NCBI RefSeq assembly: GCF_025118155.1
Contig: NW_026251409.1
Location: 310,501-374,500 of the forward strand
Origin: Cokeromyces recurvatus
Taxonomy: Eukaryota; Mucoromycota; Mucoromycetes; Mucorales; Mucoraceae
Direction of reading: 5' to 3'
Length of the DNA: 64,000 bases
The notes beneath the pieces were generated by a model that did not search any database, was not told the DNA's origin, and saw only the letters and a list, made by a program, of their open reading frames with translations. Both the position numbers and the translations under genes were made by a program. Positions 62,324 through 64,000 of this stretch are shown here, piece after piece; the first letter of the stretch is position 1; each line of letters opens with the position of its first letter.

Positions 62324-63802
62324 ATGGCAAGAAAAAATAAAGAAAATAGTGAAGAAGAAAAGAAATCTCGAAAACCACAAGGTAAAAGAAAAAGAAAAAA
62401 AAACCCGAAATATAAATATTTACTCTTAACAAAAAAAAAAATGTAAAGATGGGCCTTTTCGACAACAACGATTACCAGCATGGCAACCAGTTTTAACACC
62501 TCGTACAGTTTTGCCTACATTATTCATATTGGGCATTATCTTTTGCCCAACAGGTGGATTATTATGGTGGAATAGTAATAGAGTAAACTTGTCATTAGAT
62601 ACCAAGCTATTTTGTTTTTTTTTATATATATATAAAATACTTACTCATTTTAAATAAGGTCGATCAAATTATGATTAACTATTCATACTGTAAAGAATAC
62701 ACTAGACCAGTTTATTTAGCACCTAGTCTGTATAATTATCAATTATCAGATAAAAAGTTCAACATTAGTACAATACAAGCACCAACATACTATTATAAAA
62801 ACGTATCTTCCTTTTTAGATCCTAGTTGGGGAAATCCAAATAATTTAAGCATTCCTCAATGTACAATTGACTTTACTGTTCCAAAAACTATGAAGGGTCC
62901 TATCTTTATGTACTATAGACTTACAGAATTTTATCAAAATCATCGACAATATATAAAAAATTTTGATGCTAATCAACTTTATGGTGACATAGTATCTGGT
63001 TCAACACTTCATACAAGTTGTGATCCGTTAGCCTTTAATGATGCTGGCAAGATCATTTTCCCTTGTGGATTAATTGCCAATTCAATGTTTAATGGTAAAT
63101 ATACAAATAGTTCTTTCTTATTTTATTAACAAATCATGATAATAGATACTACTTCAGAACTTATATCAATTGACGATACTTCTTCACAGACATTTGTTAT
63201 GAGTCCACATAATATTGCTTGGCCAACTGATAAACGAAAATATGGTCCAACCAAGTATCAAATATCACAAATTGCACCACCACCCAATTGGGCTCTTCGA
63301 TATCCAAATGGTGAATATACAGAGGAGTATCCTCCACCAGATTTGTCTACACAAGAGCGTTTTATGGTTTGGATGCATGTGGCTGCTTTATCTGATTTTC
63401 GCAAGATTTGGTCAAGAAATGACACACATAATTTAGAAGCGGGTCGATGGAGAATACATATTGATATGAGTACTATAATATATTTATTAAAAAAAAAGGA
63501 GGGGGAATTCAATAGAATATGATTTATATTAAGTTGCATCCTATTTAATAGATTTTGATACAGTGCAATATGGAGGTCAAAAATGGCTAGTATTAACAAC
63601 CACTACTCCAATGGGTGGCCGTAATCCTTATTTGGGTATTGCTTATATGTCTATTGGTGGTTTATGTATTCTTTTAGGCCTATTATTCACAATTAGACAT
63701 TGTATTAAGCCAAGAAAATTAGGCGATGAATCTTATTTATCTTGGAATCAACCTGGGGGTGGTTTACCAAGTGCTAAGCGTACACATCTCCACAAAGAAT
63801 AA
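62324..63802 (+). CDS. CDC50/Lem3-family subunit of P4-ATPase lipid flippases
   Basis: Non-catalytic partner needed for ER exit and activity of phospholipid flippases. Five exons (62324-62381, 62449-62582, 62659-63094, 63146-63469, 63552-63802) give about 400 residues. A short basic N-terminus (MARKNKENSEEEKKSRKP) with FRQQRLPAWQPVLTP is followed by TM1 (TLFILGIIFCPTGGLLWW), a large lumenal domain with several N-glycosylation sites and paired cysteines (SYCKEYTRP, PQCTIDF, HTSCDPL, FPCGLIANSMFN), then GRWRIHIDMN, LTTTTPMGGRNPYLGIAY and TM2. The PxGLIANSxFN and GGRNPYLGIAY sequences are family hallmarks. All five joins keep frame and restore conserved sequence. Fungi have several paralogues (Cdc50, Lem3, Crf1); which one this is cannot be told. 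Confidence 0.95.
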
Positions 63803-64000
63803 AGATATCGCTTGTATAAGATTATAATAAATATTAAAATATAACATTAATCATATACAAATACATACATATAAGAAACCACAAAATGTAAGCAATTAAA
63901 GATTTGACTTTTTTATTAGGTTAACGCTTAATCATTGAATTTTTGAGTAGCAAGCCTTAGCCATTAAAAGTATTAACCTTCTTCTCGACAGTATTTATTA

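Overview
This is an AT-rich (by eye about 70 % A+T) stretch of a fungal nuclear genome. Genes carry many short introns (about 45-170 nt, GT..AG, branch sites close to TACTAAC), intergenic DNA is full of poly-A/poly-T and simple repeats, and the gene set is fungal. The N-terminal CBM21 starch-binding domain on a GH15 glucoamylase is the Rhizopus/Mucor arrangement. Together with a membrane-anchored GH9 cellulase, a group-X-like hybrid histidine kinase and a secreted CE4 deacetylase, this points to Mucoromycota, most likely Mucorales. The species cannot be named from the window. No rRNA, tRNA, CRISPR or intact transposon was seen.

Layout: 47-2144(-) MFSD1-like lysosomal transporter; 2781-4432(+) histidyl-tRNA synthetase; 4684-5390(-) small unknown protein; 5963-8283(-) glucoamylase; 9299-10078(+) homeobox factor; 10441-15133(+) Doa10/MARCH6 ER ubiquitin ligase; 15563-16081(+) polyQ/His protein with a WWE-like domain; 18148-19147(+) Zn2Cys6 factor with a broken reading frame; 19482-21422(-) GH9 cellulase with a membrane anchor; 21849-22591(-) SWC5/BCNT; 22817-24366(-) Kes1-type oxysterol-binding protein; 26966-28227(+) N6-methyl-AMP deaminase; 28243-30275(-) adenylate-kinase-like protein; 32455-34383(+) ADCK1/Mcp2-type ABC1 kinase; 34807-36183(+) EF-1alpha; 37045-44545(+) giant hybrid histidine kinase; 44892-45509(-) unknown; 45748-47161(-) type I membrane protein; 47546-48976(-) bHLH-zipper factor; 52066-54885(+) coiled-coil protein; 55890-56719(-) CE4 deacetylase; 60463-61962(+) GLUT-like sugar transporter; 62324-63802(+) CDC50 flippase subunit. 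Exon borders were derived by hand: each chosen GT..AG pair keeps frame and, where the family is known, restores family sequence.

There is no operon logic. Loose themes are extracellular carbon use (glucoamylase, GH9 cellulase, CE4, sugar transporter), membrane and lipid homeostasis (Kes1, CDC50, ADCK1/Mcp2, Doa10), and adenine nucleotides (the deaminase and the AK-like gene end tail-to-tail 15 bp apart). Five intervals of 2-3.7 kb (16.1-18.1, 24.4-27.0, 30.3-32.5, 49.0-52.1 and 56.7-60.5 kb) hold no gene I can support; parts of three look like decayed coding DNA.

I found no convincing undescribed multi-gene system. The best leads are individual: a predicted dual-start HisRS, a dileucine sorting motif on the MFSD1-like transporter, a membrane protein with PPxY/LPxY and NPF motifs, a frame break in the Zn2Cys6 gene, recurrent T(n)A(n) blocks, and a GC-rich 11-mer shared by two gene deserts.
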